Origin: Prolixibacteraceae bacterium
GTDB taxonomy: Bacteria > Bacteroidota > Bacteroidia > Bacteroidales > Prolixibacteraceae
Length of the DNA stretch: 64,000 bases
Reading direction: 5' to 3'
Assembly (NCBI GenBank): GCA_019720755.1
Contig: CP081303.1
Coordinates: 372,001-436,000 of the forward strand
A program made the translations under genes and the position numbers. The notes below the pieces were generated by a model that was not told the origin of the DNA, ran no database searches, and was given only the letters and a program-made list of their open reading frames with translations. Each line of letters starts with the position of its first letter. Positions within the stretch are counted from its first letter, which is position 1. This document shows, one piece after another, positions 34,884 through 43,977 of this stretch.

Positions 34884-36044
34884 ATGAATATACAAGATTT
34901 AAAAAGTAAGTTTATCGAAAAGTATGGAGAAGGGGATGTAGATGTGTTTTTCTCTCCAGGTCGTGTGAACCTTATTGGGGAACATACCGATTACAATGGA
35001 GGATTTGTTTTTCCATGTGCTTTAACTTTTGGTACCTACTGTTTGGTAAGAAGAGTAGAGAGAACTTCTTTTCGTTTTGCCTCTTTGAATCTTCCTTTTG
35101 AGACTGAGTTGTCTATGGATGAGTTAACTGCTCCATTGGACGACAAATGGGTGAACTATCCTCTTGGAGTTTTAGCTCAGTTTGTAAAAAAGGGAATTGC
35201 TTTTGATGGTGGAGCAGACCTTATGTTTTATGGTAATGTTCCTAATGGTGCTGGCTTGTCTTCTTCTGCTGCATTAGAGGTGGTAACTGCGGTTGCTATT
35301 AATGATGCTTATAATACAGGTTTAGACAGAGTAGAGCTGGTTAAAATGAGCCAAAAAGCGGAGCATGAATTTGCTGGAGTGCATTGTGGTATCATGGATC
35401 AATTTGCTTCAGGTATGGGTGCAAAAGACCATGCTATCTTCCTAAATTGTGATACATTAGAGTTCGACCTAGTTCCTGTAAAATTGGAGGGTGCTAAGAT
35501 TGTAATTAGTAATACCAACAGTCCACATAAATTGGATTCAGGTAAATATAATGAGCGTGTTGCAGAATGTGCTGCAGCAGTGAAGGCAATATCTAAAGTG
35601 AAACCAATTAAGAATCTTGGGGAGCTTGATATGACTTCATTTAATGAGGTAGCTGGTTCAATAGATGATGAAGTGGTTCGCCGTAGAGCGCATCATGTGG
35701 TTTCTGAGATTCAGCGTACTAGTGATGCTGTAGCAGAACTGAAACGTGGAAATATTGATGTGTTCGGTACTTTAATGAATGCTTCTCATGATTCATTGAG
35801 AGATGATTATGAGGTGACAGGAGTACAACTTGATACGATGGTTGAAGAGGCACGTAAGATTGACGGTGTTATCGGTTCTCGTATGACTGGAGGAGGATTC
35901 GGTGGTTGTACTGTTTCGATCGTTAAGGATGATGCAGTGGATACATTTATCTCTGAAGTAGGCAAAAACTATGAAGCTCGTACGGGTCTTAAACCAGAGT
36001 TTTATGTTGCTGAAATTGGAGAGGGTGGATGTAAATTAAGTTAA
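34884..36044 (+). CDS. galK: galactokinase
   Basis: 386 residues, a GHMP kinase. The galactokinase signature [18 protein letters not shown] is near residue 25, the ATP loop [13 protein letters not shown] near 123 and the third motif [12 protein letters not shown] near 333. It phosphorylates D-galactose to galactose-1-phosphate. It is followed after 22 bp by galT, so the two form an operon. It serves the D-galactose part of the substrate, while the L-galactose operon at 3.7-11.5 kb handles the L-enantiomer. Confidence 0.96.
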   Translation: MNIQDLKSKFIEKYGEGDVDVFFSPGRVNLIGEHTDYNGGFVFPCALTFGTYCLVRRVERTSFRFASLNLPFETELSMDELTAPLDDKWVNYPLGVLAQFVKKGIAFDGGADLMFYGNVPNGAGLSSSAALEVVTAVAINDAYNTGLDRVELVKMSQKAEHEFAGVHCGIMDQFASGMGAKDHAIFLNCDTLEFDLVPVKLEGAKIVISNTNSPHKLDSGKYNERVAECAAAVKAISKVKPIKNLGELDMTSFNEVAGSIDDEVVRRRAHHVVSEIQRTSDAVAELKRGNIDVFGTLMNASHDSLRDDYEVTGVQLDTMVEEARKIDGVIGSRMTGGGFGGCTVSIVKDDAVDTFISEVGKNYEARTGLKPEFYVAEIGEGGCKLS

Positions 36045-36066
36045 TTATAAGAAAAATAGAATCAGA

Positions 36067-37113
36067 GTGAATTTTAATATAGAAGATCATCCACATCGTA
36101 GAATGAACCCTCTTACAGGGGAGTGGATATTGGTGTCGCCACATCGTTCAAAACGTCCATGGCAAGGACAAGTTGAGAAAGTAGTTGAAGAACAGCGTCC
36201 TGCCTATGATGAGAAGTGTTATTTGTGTCCCGGAAATGAGCGTATTGGAGGTGAGAAGAATCCGGAGTATAATGAGCCTTATTCTTTTGTCAATGATTTT
36301 AGTGCATTGCTAAAAGATACTCCGAATGGTGAGGTGTCCGAGGATGATCTTTTTGTCGCGGATAGCGTTAAGGGTATTTGTAAAGTGATCTGCTTTTCGC
36401 CTCGTCATGATTTGACCGTTCCAGTGATGGAAGTGGCTGAGATTAAGAAAGTGGTGGACCTTTGGCAAAAAGAGTACCGTGAGTTAGGTGCTAAAGAGGA
36501 TATCAACTATGTTCAGATATTTGAAAATAAGGGAAGTATCATGGGATGTTCTAATCCACACCCTCATGGACAGATTTGGGCTTCAAGTATGATACCTAAT
36601 GAACCTCAGAAAAAAAGTGATCGACAGCTGTCTTACTTGAAGAAGCATGGAAGAACTTTGCTTTCAGCTTACTTAGAAAAAGAGTTAGACAAGGGTGAGA
36701 GAATTTTGGCAGAGAATGATCACTTTGTTGCTTTGGTTCCTTATTGGGCTGTTTGGCCTTTTGAGACAATGATTGTAAGCAAGAGAGAAGTGGCTTCTTT
36801 AGATCAGTTTACTGAAGAGGAGAAGTTGGGGCTTGCAGATATGTATAAGAAACTGACTGTGATGTATGATAATCTTTTTGAGGTTAGTTTTGCATACTCA
36901 GCAGGGATACATCAAGCACCAACAGATGGAGAGGATCATCCAGAGTGGCATTTCCATATGATGTTCTATCCACCTTTGCTTCGATCTGCAACGGTTAAGA
37001 AATTTATGGTTGGTTATGAGATGTTAGGTATGCCTCAGCGTGATATTACCGCAGAGAGTGCAGCGAAACGTCTTAGAGAATTACCAACTGTTCACTATAA
37101 ACAAAAATCCTAA
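36067..37113 (+). CDS. galT: galactose-1-phosphate uridylyltransferase
   Basis: 348 residues. Starts with GTG, giving [27 protein letters not shown]. Zinc and substrate regions are CYLCPGN and the active-site [10 protein letters not shown], with [11 protein letters not shown] near the C terminus. It moves UMP from UDP-glucose to galactose-1-phosphate in the Leloir pathway. The partner UDP-glucose 4-epimerase is not in the window. Confidence 0.96.
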   Translation: MNFNIEDHPHRRMNPLTGEWILVSPHRSKRPWQGQVEKVVEEQRPAYDEKCYLCPGNERIGGEKNPEYNEPYSFVNDFSALLKDTPNGEVSEDDLFVADSVKGICKVICFSPRHDLTVPVMEVAEIKKVVDLWQKEYRELGAKEDINYVQIFENKGSIMGCSNPHPHGQIWASSMIPNEPQKKSDRQLSYLKKHGRTLLSAYLEKELDKGERILAENDHFVALVPYWAVWPFETMIVSKREVASLDQFTEEEKLGLADMYKKLTVMYDNLFEVSFAYSAGIHQAPTDGEDHPEWHFHMMFYPPLLRSATVKKFMVGYEMLGMPQRDITAESAAKRLRELPTVHYKQKS

Positions 37114-37150
37114 AACATAACCAATTTAGGTAACTTATAAAACAATTTTG

Positions 37151-37185
37151 AAAGGGAAGTCTCTGATGAGTGCTTCCCTTTTTTT
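37151..37185 (+). terminator. terminator of galK-galT
   Basis: AAAGGGAAG pairs with CTTCCCTTT and is followed by a T-run, 38 bp after the galT stop. Confidence 0.88.
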
Positions 37186-37343
37186 GTGCCATAGATTTTT
37201 TAGTACTTTTTTTATACATATGGAAAGAGAAGAAATATGTTTGTTTGTACCTTTATATAAATCAATTTGAAGATAGATGTAGCTTAAAACAAAATTTTGA
37301 TGGTTACGTTTATAGTTTTATACAGTACATTTTATTTGAATAT

Positions 37344-38261
37344 ATGGAGTTTGATATAATAGGGGATGTTCATGGACATGCTACTCATTTAAAGGGGTTA
37401 TTAATAAAATTGGGGTACAGTGAGAATGATTCTGTTTGGTTTCATCCCAATCGTAAAGCTATTTTTTGTGGTGATTTCATCGATAGAGGTCCTGAAATTG
37501 TTGAGACTTTCGAGATTGTGATGAATATGTGTAAGGCGGAAACTGCTTATGCAATCATTGGGAATCATGAATTTGCTTTAATGGTTTGGCACTCTTTTAA
37601 GGGGCAAGATTTGTTGAAGCCGGATTTTGTGGAGAAATCAGGACGGATGTGTAAATCAACCCGCTTGGCATTTAAAGAGGAGCAGAAACATCTAAAGGAG
37701 TATATGAAATGGTTAAGAACCGTTCCTATGTATTTAGAGTTAGATGGTTTTCGCATTGTTCATGCTGCATGGAGTGATGAAGCGATAAGTAAGTGGAATT
37801 TCTTTCATCAAGAGGAGAAGTTAAAGAAGTCTAAGATTCGTAGTCTGGTGCTAGATCATCAGGATACAATGAAAGCACTTTCGTTTCTGTTGAATGGTCC
37901 AAAGATGGTGTTGCCTTCTGACATGAAAATATACTGTAATCATGGATTGAATCGAAAAGAGTTTCGAATCAAATGGTGGATCAAAGAGCTTCCGAATAGC
38001 TTTAAAGAGTTGTGTTTTGAAGGGAAGTTTTCTCTGCCTGATTATACAATACCCAAAGAACTTCTTCCGGAAATTGAGACATACAATCCCTCAGCACCAC
38101 TCGTGTTTTGTGGGCACTATTGTAGAGCAGAGGGAGCTCAAATATTGTCAAATAATGTGGTGTGTGTCGATTCGTGTATTAGTTACTCTAGTATATTGAC
38201 TGCATATCAACAAGGAGAGGGGCAGGATGTTGGACAAGATCATCTGATTACATTCGGATAG
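37344..38261 (+). CDS. metallophosphoesterase, PPP-type serine/threonine phosphatase-like
   Basis: 305 residues from ATG 37344 (MEFDIIGDVHGHATHL). The frame is open farther upstream, but that part is a hydrophobic, unlikely extension overlapping a terminator. Metal-binding motifs are in order: GDVHGH, GDFIDRGP and GNHE, followed by HAAWS and CGHYC. They match the calcineurin-like and bacterial PPP phosphatases (PrpA/PrpB, symmetric diadenosine tetraphosphatase type). The substrate cannot be told. It ends 2 bp before the convergent threonylcarbamoyl-AMP synthase gene. Confidence 0.88.
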   Translation: MEFDIIGDVHGHATHLKGLLIKLGYSENDSVWFHPNRKAIFCGDFIDRGPEIVETFEIVMNMCKAETAYAIIGNHEFALMVWHSFKGQDLLKPDFVEKSGRMCKSTRLAFKEEQKHLKEYMKWLRTVPMYLELDGFRIVHAAWSDEAISKWNFFHQEEKLKKSKIRSLVLDHQDTMKALSFLLNGPKMVLPSDMKIYCNHGLNRKEFRIKWWIKELPNSFKELCFEGKFSLPDYTIPKELLPEIETYNPSAPLVFCGHYCRAEGAQILSNNVVCVDSCISYSSILTAYQQGEGQDVGQDHLITFG

Positions 38262-38263
38262 AG

Positions 38264-38875
38264 TTAGTCAATCTTTCCTAATCCTTCTCTAATGACTTCA
38301 AAATTGCCATTTGTGCAATCAATGATGGTGGATGGGATGTTGCCTCCTGTTCCTCCATCTATCATGAGATCTATGTTATGTTCGTATCTCTCATATATTA
38401 ACTCCGGATCCGTGGTGTATTCAATCACTTTATCTGGATCATAAACAGATGTGCTTAATATAGGAGCTCCTAATATTTCTACAAGATCTCGTATGATCTG
38501 ATTGTCTGGAATACGAATACCAATGGTCTTCTTTTTGTTCTTTAGCATCTTGGGAACTTTATGGTTTGCTTCTAAGATGAAAGTGTATGGACCAGGAAGA
38601 AGATGTTTCATTAGTTTGAATACATCATTGGATATAGGCTTACAATATTGTGAAAGCTGTGTAAAGTCGTGACAAATAAATGAAAAAGATGCTTTTTCTG
38701 CTTTAATTCCTTTAATTTTGGCAACTCTATCAATCGCTTTCGATTCATTAATATTACAACCAATCCCATAGATCGTATCTGTTGGATAGATAATAACTCC
38801 TCCTGTCTCAAGTACTGCGAGTGCTTGGTCCATGTTTCTCTTTTGTGGAGAATCGGGGTGTATGGAAATATACAT
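38264..38875 (-). CDS. L-threonylcarbamoyladenylate synthase (TsaC/Sua5 family)
   Basis: 203 residues, a YrdC domain alone, so TsaC-like in size. Signatures: GGVIIYPTDTIYGIGCNI, KGIKAEKASFSFICHD, PGPYTFILEANHKVP and GIRIPDN. It makes threonylcarbamoyl-AMP for the t6A37 modification of ANN-reading tRNAs. It is convergent with the phosphatase gene and divergent from the MATE gene. Confidence 0.93.
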   Translation of the reverse strand: MYISIHPDSPQKRNMDQALAVLETGGVIIYPTDTIYGIGCNINESKAIDRVAKIKGIKAEKASFSFICHDFTQLSQYCKPISNDVFKLMKHLLPGPYTFILEANHKVPKMLKNKKKTIGIRIPDNQIIRDLVEILGAPILSTSVYDPDKVIEYTTDPELIYERYEHNIDLMIDGGTGGNIPSTIIDCTNGNFEVIREGLGKID

Positions 38876-38939
38876 ATTGAATCGTTTTGTTACTTGATTT
38901 GAATAAATGTAAAGTTACTATTTTTAAATTTATATTACA

Positions 38940-40373
38940 TTGAAAACTACAAATGATCTTACACAGGGCTCCATAAGTAAAGCTCTTGTAAAGTTGGCAA
39001 TGCCTATTATTGGGATGTCTTTTCTTCAGATGGCATATAATATGCTTGATATGGTCTGGCTAGGACATGTTGGTTCTGAAGCTGTTGCAGCAGTAGGAAC
39101 GGCTACTTTTTTTACCTGGTTAGGTGTCTCAGTAATGCTTATTGCAAAAGTTGCAACAGAAGTGGGAGTCTCACAAAGATTTGGTTCCAAAGATATAAAA
39201 GGAGCTAGTTTATTTACAGGTAATGCGATTGTATGGATGGTAATCCTATCCATTGGCTATGGTTATTTTACTTACTTTGCTGCCCCTTGGCTTATCGGTT
39301 TTTTTAAATTAGATAGTGCTGAAATCGTTCATATGGCCGTTCGCTACCTTCAGATTATTGCTTTGGGTGCACCATTCTATTATATGAATCAACCTCTTTC
39401 TGGTATCTTTACGGGAGCTGGAAATAGTAAATTTCCATTTAAAGCAACTTCTATTGGGTTATTAGTAAATTTTGCGTTGGACCCACTTCTAATTTTTGGA
39501 TATGGTCCAATTCCTGCAATGGGAGCAGAAGGAGCTGCTATTGCTACAGTTCTCTCTAAAATGATTGTGACGATAATATTCTTTTTTGCGTTGAAGAAAA
39601 ATATTATCAATCTTCCGTTATGCAAAGAACACTTTAAAATGAAGTGGGAAATAACCAAAGAGATATTTAAGGTAGGTACTCCAGTTGGTTTGCATAGTGG
39701 TTTGTTTGCCTGTTTTGCGATGGTAATGGCTCGAATCATCTCTCAGTGGGGTGACCTTCCTATTGCTGTACAGAGTGTTGGAGCCCAAATTGAGTCTATC
39801 TCGTGGATGACTATTGAGGGGCTTGCTACTGCCTTGGCAGCGTTTACTGGACAGAATTATGGTGCCAAATTATGGGATCGTATCTATAAGGGTTTTCTTG
39901 TTGCAGTCGCAATCAGTGTTACTATAGGTGCAGTGGTTGGCGCGATATTTGTGTTTTTCGGAGGCGAAATTTTCGGAATATTCATTAACGAAGTCGAAGC
40001 GATAAAACTAGGAAGTATCTATTTCTCTATTCTTGGAATAAGCCAGATATTTATGTGTCTAGAAATTGGGACATCTGGTGCTTTTTATGGATTGGGTAAA
40101 ACAACGCCTCCTTCGTTTGTCGGAATCACTTTTACAGGCTTAAGGATACCACTTGCATTATGGTTGACTTCGATCCCAGCGCTTGGGATGACTGGTGTTT
40201 GGTGGAGTATTTCTATATCTTCCATTGTTAAGGGGATTGTGCTTTTCTCTTGGTTTATGATTTTTATCTTATTGCACCCTGAAAGAGATAAGTCGAAGTT
40301 GCAAAAGAAAAGATGGGTTCGTATTCTTCCAACTCGTATCCGTCAACAAATAATGGAAAAAAGAATTGAGTAA
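38940..40373 (+). CDS. MATE-family efflux transporter
   Basis: 477 residues with about twelve membrane segments. Start is TTG (MKTTNDLTQGSISKALVKLAMPIIG); no ATG fits as well. MATE repeats are seen in MAYNMLDMVWLGHVGSEAVAAVG and, in the second half, IEGLATALAAFTGQNYGAKLWDR. It probably exports organic cations using Na+ or H+. The mnmD gene starts directly after, so the two are cotranscribed. Confidence 0.92.
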   Translation: MKTTNDLTQGSISKALVKLAMPIIGMSFLQMAYNMLDMVWLGHVGSEAVAAVGTATFFTWLGVSVMLIAKVATEVGVSQRFGSKDIKGASLFTGNAIVWMVILSIGYGYFTYFAAPWLIGFFKLDSAEIVHMAVRYLQIIALGAPFYYMNQPLSGIFTGAGNSKFPFKATSIGLLVNFALDPLLIFGYGPIPAMGAEGAAIATVLSKMIVTIIFFFALKKNIINLPLCKEHFKMKWEITKEIFKVGTPVGLHSGLFACFAMVMARIISQWGDLPIAVQSVGAQIESISWMTIEGLATALAAFTGQNYGAKLWDRIYKGFLVAVAISVTIGAVVGAIFVFFGGEIFGIFINEVEAIKLGSIYFSILGISQIFMCLEIGTSGAFYGLGKTTPPSFVGITFTGLRIPLALWLTSIPALGMTGVWWSISISSIVKGIVLFSWFMIFILLHPERDKSKLQKKRWVRILPTRIRQQIMEKRIE

Positions 40374-40374
40374 A

Positions 40375-41058
40375 ATGATATCAGAACATTTAGAGAGAAG
40401 TGTGACACAAACTGAAGATGGAAGTGTCACTCTCTTTATTCCAGAATTAGAGGAGCATTATCATTCGATACATGGTGCGTTACAAGAGTCTAAGCATGTC
40501 TTTATTGATGCGGGACTTCGTTGTATTACGAAGAGTGATATTCATGTGCTTGAAGCAGGTTTTGGTACTGGGTTAAATGTCCTTCTCGCTTTCTTCGAAT
40601 CAAAGAGGCTCGGAATTAAAATGAATTTTATAACGATAGAGAAATATCCCCTGATAGAAGAGGAATTTTCTCTATTGAATTATGGTCCTCTCGTTGATGA
40701 AGAGGATGGAGAAGAAGTTCTACAACAGCTTCATCATGCTCCTTGGGGAGAGAGTGTGCCTATTTCGGACCATTTCACTTTGACAAAATATCATGTGGAT
40801 ATGCACGATATGAAGTGGAGCGATCTACCATCGATAGATTTGGTTTTTTATGATGCTTTTGCTCCTGATAAACAGCCCGATTTGTGGAGTGACGAGATGT
40901 TTGCTCATGTAGTACGTGCTATGGGATCTTCTGCTATCTTAACGACCTATTGCGCAAAAGGAGTTGTGCGAAGGTCATTACAGGCTGCAGGATTGTTGAT
41001 GGAGCGTATTCCTGGCCCTCCAGGGAAAAGAGAGATGTTAAGAGGAGTGAAGCGTTAA
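40375..41058 (+). CDS. mnmD: tRNA 5-aminomethyl-2-thiouridine methyltransferase MnmD
   Basis: 227 residues from ATG 40375, one base after the MATE stop; an upstream TTG is less likely. This is the stand-alone MnmD domain (DUF752), without the MnmC oxidase part. The SAM-binding region is HVLEAGFGTGLNVLLAF, and later motifs are VFYDAFAPDKQPDLWSDEMF and LTTYCAKGVVRRSLQAAG. It methylates the wobble uridine of tRNAs for Lys, Glu and Gln. Confidence 0.93.
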   Translation: MISEHLERSVTQTEDGSVTLFIPELEEHYHSIHGALQESKHVFIDAGLRCITKSDIHVLEAGFGTGLNVLLAFFESKRLGIKMNFITIEKYPLIEEEFSLLNYGPLVDEEDGEEVLQQLHHAPWGESVPISDHFTLTKYHVDMHDMKWSDLPSIDLVFYDAFAPDKQPDLWSDEMFAHVVRAMGSSAILTTYCAKGVVRRSLQAAGLLMERIPGPPGKREMLRGVKR

Positions 41059-41154
41059 TGTAGCGTTAATATTTTTAATTTTTTATTCAACAGTCCCATT
41101 ATTCTACGAAAAGCATTATCTTCGGGTTTTATATTTTAATAATCACAAATAGAA

Positions 41155-41769
41155 ATGGCAGAAACTTTTACATCTCCGATTGAGAAATTAAGCTACGCGC
41201 TAGGTTTAAGTATGGCTTCAAACATCATTGGAGCTGGTATTAAAGAGGTAGATTCAGAGAAAGTATTAGAGGCATTGAATGATGCATTGAACGGTGCAGA
41301 GCTTAAGCTTGGTGCAGAAGAGGCAAATGCAACAATTCAATCTTTCCTTAACGAAAAGCATGCAGAGGCAGCATCAGAAAGTCTTGTTGAAGGAGAGTCT
41401 TTCTTAGCTGAAAATGCTACAAAAGAAGGAGTTATTGTAATGGATTGTGGAATCCAATATATCACACTTCAAGAGGGAAATGGAGCAAAACCTACTTTGG
41501 AACAGCAAGTTAAATGTCATTACCATGGTACATTATTGGACGGATCTGTATTTGATAGCTCTGTTGAACGTAATGACCCTGCTACTTTCCCATTAAATGC
41601 AGTGATCCAAGGATGGCAAATTGCGCTTCAAGAGATGCAAGTTGGAGAGAAGAGACGTCTTTTCATTCCTTCTAATTTGGCTTATGGAGAACAAGGTGCA
41701 GGTGGTGCTATTGGACCAAATCAAACTTTGATTTTCGAAGTGGAACTTCTTGATATTGTATCAGAGTAA
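41155..41769 (+). CDS. FKBP-type peptidyl-prolyl isomerase, cytosolic
   Basis: 204 residues. An N-terminal FKBP-N dimerisation region (about 1-85: [18 protein letters not shown]) is followed by the FKBP domain ([38 protein letters not shown]). There is no signal peptide, unlike its neighbour. It catalyses proline isomerisation and may act as a chaperone. The second FKBP gene follows after 47 bp. The pair probably arose by duplication, with one copy exported. Confidence 0.93.
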   Translation: MAETFTSPIEKLSYALGLSMASNIIGAGIKEVDSEKVLEALNDALNGAELKLGAEEANATIQSFLNEKHAEAASESLVEGESFLAENATKEGVIVMDCGIQYITLQEGNGAKPTLEQQVKCHYHGTLLDGSVFDSSVERNDPATFPLNAVIQGWQIALQEMQVGEKRRLFIPSNLAYGEQGAGGAIGPNQTLIFEVELLDIVSE

Positions 41770-41816
41770 ATAATTCAATACTCATAATATCCGAAATTTA
41801 TATAAACTTGATTAAT

Positions 41817-42536
41817 ATGAAACTTAAAAATCTTGCTTACGCACTAACTATCGGTGGTGCATTTGCTTTCGCGTCATGTCAAAGTGGTGCAAAAAATCAA
41901 CCACTTAATAACCAAGCAGACTCAACATCTTATGCTATTGGTGCTGATATGGGTGAAGGTCTTGCAAAGAACTTAGAGAGTGCTCCAGGTGGAACTGAAT
42001 TGAATGCAGATATCATTCTTTCAGCTATTCAGACTTCAATTAACAAAGGCGAAACTAAAATGACTGCTGAAGAGCGTCAACAAGTTATTCGTGCATTCTT
42101 TACTTCACAGCAAGAGAAAGCAGCAAAAGCAAATGTTGAAAAAGGAGAAAAATTCCTAGAAGAAAACAAGACTAAAGAGGGTGTTGTCACTACTGAGTCA
42201 GGTTTGCAATATAAGGTGATCAAAAAAGGGGATGGTGCTATCCCAACTAAAGATGACAAAGTAAAAGTTCACTATACTGGTCGTTTAATTCCTGATGCTA
42301 AAAATCCTGAAGGAAAAGTATTTGATAGCTCTATTGAACGTGGAAAACCTGCTGAATTTGGTGTTTCTTCTGTGATCCCAGGATGGACTGAAGCAATCCA
42401 ATTGATGCCTGTTGGTTCTGAGTTTAAAGTATTTATTCCTGCTAGTCTTGCTTATGGTGAGAGAGGTGCAGGTCAAGATATTGGACCAAACTCAACTTTG
42501 GTTTTCGATATTCAATTGCTTGATATTGTTAAGTAA
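41817..42536 (+). CDS. FKBP-type peptidyl-prolyl isomerase, lipoprotein
   Basis: 239 residues from ATG 41817. A lipoprotein signal ([20 protein letters not shown], then Cys) is followed by an FKBP-N region ([19 protein letters not shown]) and the FKBP domain ([46 protein letters not shown]). It works in the periplasm or on the outer membrane, like Mip/FkpA. It follows a cytosolic FKBP gene and is followed by a strong terminator. Confidence 0.93.
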   Translation: MKLKNLAYALTIGGAFAFASCQSGAKNQPLNNQADSTSYAIGADMGEGLAKNLESAPGGTELNADIILSAIQTSINKGETKMTAEERQQVIRAFFTSQQEKAAKANVEKGEKFLEENKTKEGVVTTESGLQYKVIKKGDGAIPTKDDKVKVHYTGRLIPDAKNPEGKVFDSSIERGKPAEFGVSSVIPGWTEAIQLMPVGSEFKVFIPASLAYGERGAGQDIGPNSTLVFDIQLLDIVK

Positions 42537-42567
42537 TTAAATCTATTATCTCATTATTAATGAGGAG

Positions 42568-42600
42568 AGGAGATTCTAATTTTAGGATCTCCTTTTTTTT
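42568..42600 (+). terminator. terminator of the FKBP pair
   Basis: AGGAGATTCTAA pairs with TTAGGATCTCCT with one mismatch, followed by eight T. Confidence 0.9.
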
Positions 42601-42660
42601 GAGTTTATAATTAGGGAATGATTCATAATTTCTTTAACTTCATAATTGTCTAATTAATTG

Positions 42661-42668
42661 TATCTTTG
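42661..42668 (+). promoter_or_regulatory. Bacteroidota -7 promoter box before the DUF3127 gene
   Basis: TATCTTTG matches TAnnTTTG, 31 bp before the start codon. The -33 element is not clear. Confidence 0.4.
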
Positions 42669-42699
42669 TATTAAACATTCAATTTTATTAAAAGCCATT

Positions 42700-43107
42700 A
42701 TGAGTTTTACAGTAAAAGGTAAATTAGAAAAAGTACTTGACATGGTTACAGGTACAAGCGCTAGAGGTGAGTGGAAGAAAAGAGAGTTTGTAATTACAAC
42801 TCAAGAAGAACAGTATCCTAAAACGATATGTTTTACTCTTTTCAATGATAAAGTATCTCTTATTGAAGGATTTCAGCCTGGATCTGATGTTGAAGTATCT
42901 TTTCAAGTAGAATCAAGAGAGTATCAAGGACGTTATTTTCATAATGTTAATGCTTGGAGAATTCAACCTGCTGTTGCTGCAGCACCAGGAGAAGCTCAAG
43001 GAACTGTTCCTCAGTTTGATCCTAATTCATTTGCTACACCAGCCTCTAATGACAACACTGCTGCAAATAACAGTGCTGCTTCAGAGGATGATGATCTTCC
43101 ATTCTAA
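42700..43107 (+). CDS. DUF3127 domain protein (OB-fold, SSB-like)
   Basis: 135 residues from ATG 42700 (MSFTVKGKLEKVLDM). A beta-rich N-terminal domain matches DUF3127 (WKKREFVITTQEEQYPKTI, then FTLFNDKVSLIEGF). A low-complexity, Ala/Asn-rich tail ends in acidic EDDDLPF, like the tip of single-stranded DNA-binding proteins. The resemblance suggests binding of nucleic acid or of SSB partners; this is not established. It is a single gene. Confidence 0.88.
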   Translation: MSFTVKGKLEKVLDMVTGTSARGEWKKREFVITTQEEQYPKTICFTLFNDKVSLIEGFQPGSDVEVSFQVESREYQGRYFHNVNAWRIQPAVAAAPGEAQGTVPQFDPNSFATPASNDNTAANNSAASEDDDLPF

Positions 43108-43231
43108 ATATAGAATAATAATAGAGGGGACGTCCTACATAGTATATCCCCTTTCTATTGATACCATACGTCCCTCCTTTTCATAACTAATGTATCTGTG
43201 TATGTGATAAAAGGGGCAAGATGTGGAGAAT

Positions 43232-43269
43232 AAAAAAGAGGATATTCGTTTAAGAATATCCTCTTTTTT
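43232..43269. terminator. bidirectional terminator
   Basis: AAAAAAGAGGATATTC pairs perfectly with GAATATCCTCTTTTTT (16 bp). It ends the Lrp gene on the minus strand and can stop readthrough from the left. Confidence 0.93.
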
Positions 43270-43282
43270 ATGGTAGAGCTCA

Positions 43283-43783
43283 TTAAGAGATTGGTATTTG
43301 TCTTTTAAAGACTTGGTCTAGTGAGATGAAAGTCTCAGTTCTAGCAATACCATCAATTGCTTGTAGATCCGTATCAATAATCTTCTTTAAATGACGATTT
43401 GATTTGGCCTGTACTTTTATGAATATAGCCCAAGCTCCTGTTGTAAAGTGACACTCCACAACTTCAGGGATCTCTTTAAGTTGTTCAACGACCTTCTTAT
43501 CGTAATTGGCTTTCTCTAAGAATATTCCTAGATATGCACAAGTATTAAATCCAAGCTTATTAGGATTTACAATGAATTCTGAGCCAGATACAATTCCGAT
43601 ATTTAATAATCTTTGAACACGTTGATGAATTGCCGCTCCGGAAACACCACATTCACGTGCTACCTCAAGAAATGGAATTCTTGCATTCTTCGTAATGAGC
43701 TGAAGAATCTTTTTATCAAGTTCATCAATATGAACGATTTCTTCTGTATACTCCATTTCTGAACTTTCAGTATATTTTTTCAC
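43283..43783 (-). CDS. Lrp/AsnC-family transcriptional regulator
   Basis: 166 residues. N-terminal winged helix (IDELDKKILQLITKNARIPF, then LEVARECGVSGAAIHQRVQRL) and a C-terminal RAM (AsnC ligand) domain (NTCAYLGIFLEKANYDKK, VECHFTTGAWAIFIKVQ). It probably senses an amino acid and regulates amino-acid genes elsewhere. It is a single gene with a strong terminator and a recognisable promoter. Confidence 0.92.
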   Translation of the reverse strand: MKKYTESSEMEYTEEIVHIDELDKKILQLITKNARIPFLEVARECGVSGAAIHQRVQRLLNIGIVSGSEFIVNPNKLGFNTCAYLGIFLEKANYDKKVVEQLKEIPEVVECHFTTGAWAIFIKVQAKSNRHLKKIIDTDLQAIDGIARTETFISLDQVFKRQIPIS

Positions 43784-43832
43784 AGTGCTTATAATTTGTT
43801 ACAAAAACAATGAAAACTTCTTTAATTTGAAG

Positions 43833-43864
43833 CAAATATAGGTAAAAATACCCTATGTGTGCAA
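43833..43864 (-). promoter_or_regulatory. promoter of the Lrp gene
   Basis: On the minus strand, TTG (43862-43864), 21 bp, then TATATTTG (43833-43840). This fits the Bacteroidota TTG...TAnnTTTG pattern, about 50 bp before the start codon. Confidence 0.5.
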
Positions 43865-43977
43865 CGATCTGATATGTTTAACACAATGTTTTCTTTAGAT
43901 TGGCAAATCTATTAATAATATGTAAAAAGATATTCCTTTTTGATAATATAATTTAATTGATTTTTGTCACACGAACA

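Noticed and set aside
37170-37343. N-terminal extension of the metallophosphoesterase as a membrane anchor
   Set aside because: The extension starts inside the galT terminator and has no clean signal or helix pattern. The family-like start is at 37344.
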